Shown here piece after piece: positions 5,725 through 6,283 of a stretch of DNA of 6,283 nt. The notes below the pieces were generated by a model, which made no database searches, was not told where the DNA came from, and saw only the letters and a list, made by a program, of their open reading frames with translations. The DNA is from Bacteroidales bacterium (GTDB lineage Bacteria; Bacteroidota; Bacteroidia; Bacteroidales; UBA932). Position 1 is the first letter of the stretch. The number at the start of each line of letters is the position of its first letter. Location: positions 1-6,283 of the forward strand of contig JAFROA010000327.1 of assembly GCA_017429885.1 (NCBI GenBank), given 5' to 3'. Made by a program: the position numbers and the translations under genes.

Positions 5725-6283
5725 TCACGCTTGCGTTGTGGGGCTATGACCTTCGGCCGCCACAGTGTGAAGAAACCGATCGAGATGTTGTTTTGACACG
5801 CCGGGAATCCGGGATAGTGTAAAGACCAAGGAACGATAATCTTCCCTGGACATTTCGTGGAAACGGAACCTTTTGTAATCCAAACCGGACTCAAGTGTTT
5901 TCTTTATCATCTCAAAATATACAGAATAATCCTCCCAGGGCTCGTAAATGCCGTGTTCGGATCCGGCTGAAGAATCGATAGTCAGAATGGCCTTATCCAG
6001 ATCACCAAAATGAGAGATGAACGACTTTTTGTCGAGGAAAAAGTACTTGACTATAATGTAATCAACCATTTGAGCCCTCTCAAAAGAATTCAGGTTTTTA
6101 AAGATTCTTTTAAGAGTAGCATAATTAAGGATTTGGCCTCGTTTATGACACCTGTCAGCAATCGCCAAGGCTTGTCTCATAGCAAAACGTGATTGCCGTT
6201 TGACAAGCTTCTCTGAAAACGGGTGGTCTGAAAAGAAATACGGTATCAGCCCCCATTTATAGTCCATAACCGACTTGACCAAC
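5725..6283 (-). CDS. Unrecognised protein, C-terminal part (5' truncated at window edge); possibly transposase-related
   Basis: The minus-strand frame is open from the right edge and stops at 5725-5727 (TGA), giving at least 185 residues. A TTG at 6282 and an ATG at 6267 could be starts, but the frame runs off the window, so the protein is probably longer. Visible features are a basic N-terminal part ('KLVKRQSRFAMRQALAIADRCHKRGQ'), a predicted mostly helical body, 'FGDLDKAILTIDSSAGSEHGIYEPWEDYSVYFEMI' and a C-terminal 'VSKQHLDRFLHT'. There is no signal peptide or membrane segment in the visible part. The basic start, the 'GSE...ED' block and the final '(Q)xxRFLH' remind me of C-terminal regions of IS200/Y1-type, REP-associated transposase-like proteins in Bacteroidales. 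This is a weak recollection, and the catalytic HUH and Tyr motifs would lie outside the window. It converges on the aromatic operon and does not share its function. Confidence 0.55.
   Translation of the reverse strand, partial: LVKSVMDYKWGLIPYFFSDHPFSEKLVKRQSRFAMRQALAIADRCHKRGQILNYATLKRIFKNLNSFERAQMVDYIIVKYFFLDKKSFISHFGDLDKAILTIDSSAGSEHGIYEPWEDYSVYFEMIKKTLESGLDYKRFRFHEMSREDYRSLVFTLSRIPGVSKQHLDRFLHTVAAEGHSPTTQA

Noticed and set aside
5622..5822. A 66-residue plus-strand reading frame after aroDA
   Set aside because: It crosses the hairpin and runs antisense into the convergent gene; there is no recognisable domain and no ribosome binding site.

Overview
The window looks like chromosomal DNA of a member of the Bacteroidota, most likely Bacteroidales. 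This rests on protein style only: an alkaline-phosphatase-superfamily C-terminus ending in an Fn3-like domain and 'LNRW', a HAD-type lipoprotein, start codons mostly without Shine-Dalgarno sequences, and a fused aroD-aroA gene next to aroB. No marker gene is present, so the genus cannot be given.

Layout. Bases 2-478 (+) are the 3' end of an alkaline phosphatase/phosphodiesterase-superfamily gene cut by the left edge. Bases 500-1945 (+) encode a secreted, probably lipid-anchored HAD phosphatase. Bases 2000-2422 (+) encode a small PPC/DUF296 protein. Bases 2460-3491 (+) are aroB (3-dehydroquinate synthase), followed with no gap (TAAATG) by 3492-5606 (+), a bifunctional type I 3-dehydroquinate dehydratase / EPSP synthase (AroD-AroA fusion). 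After a short intergenic stretch with a weak hairpin, 5725-6283 (-) is the 3' part of an unrecognised convergent gene cut by the right edge, possibly related to IS200/RAYT-type transposase proteins.

How the genes fit together. aroB and aroDA supply shikimate pathway steps 2, 3 and 6 (DAHP to 3-dehydroquinate; dehydroquinate to dehydroshikimate; shikimate-3-phosphate plus PEP to EPSP). The five forward genes are tightly packed (0-54 nt gaps, or 37 nt before aroB) and may be co-transcribed, but the two phosphatase-type genes and the PPC gene have no evident role in the pathway.

The most unusual content is a set of short palindromic interspersed repeats that have entered the aromatic genes. One 28-bp copy (2421-2448) begins on the stop codon of the PPC gene and contains an in-frame ATG for aroB. 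A longer copy of the same family, carrying a nested hairpin (4307-4359), sits in frame inside the EPSP synthase domain and is translated as about 17 extra residues. A different 82-bp palindrome (4157-4238) makes up almost the whole linker between the AroD and AroA domains. Every catalytic residue I can place is retained, so the fusion enzyme appears functional despite carrying about 45 repeat-encoded residues.
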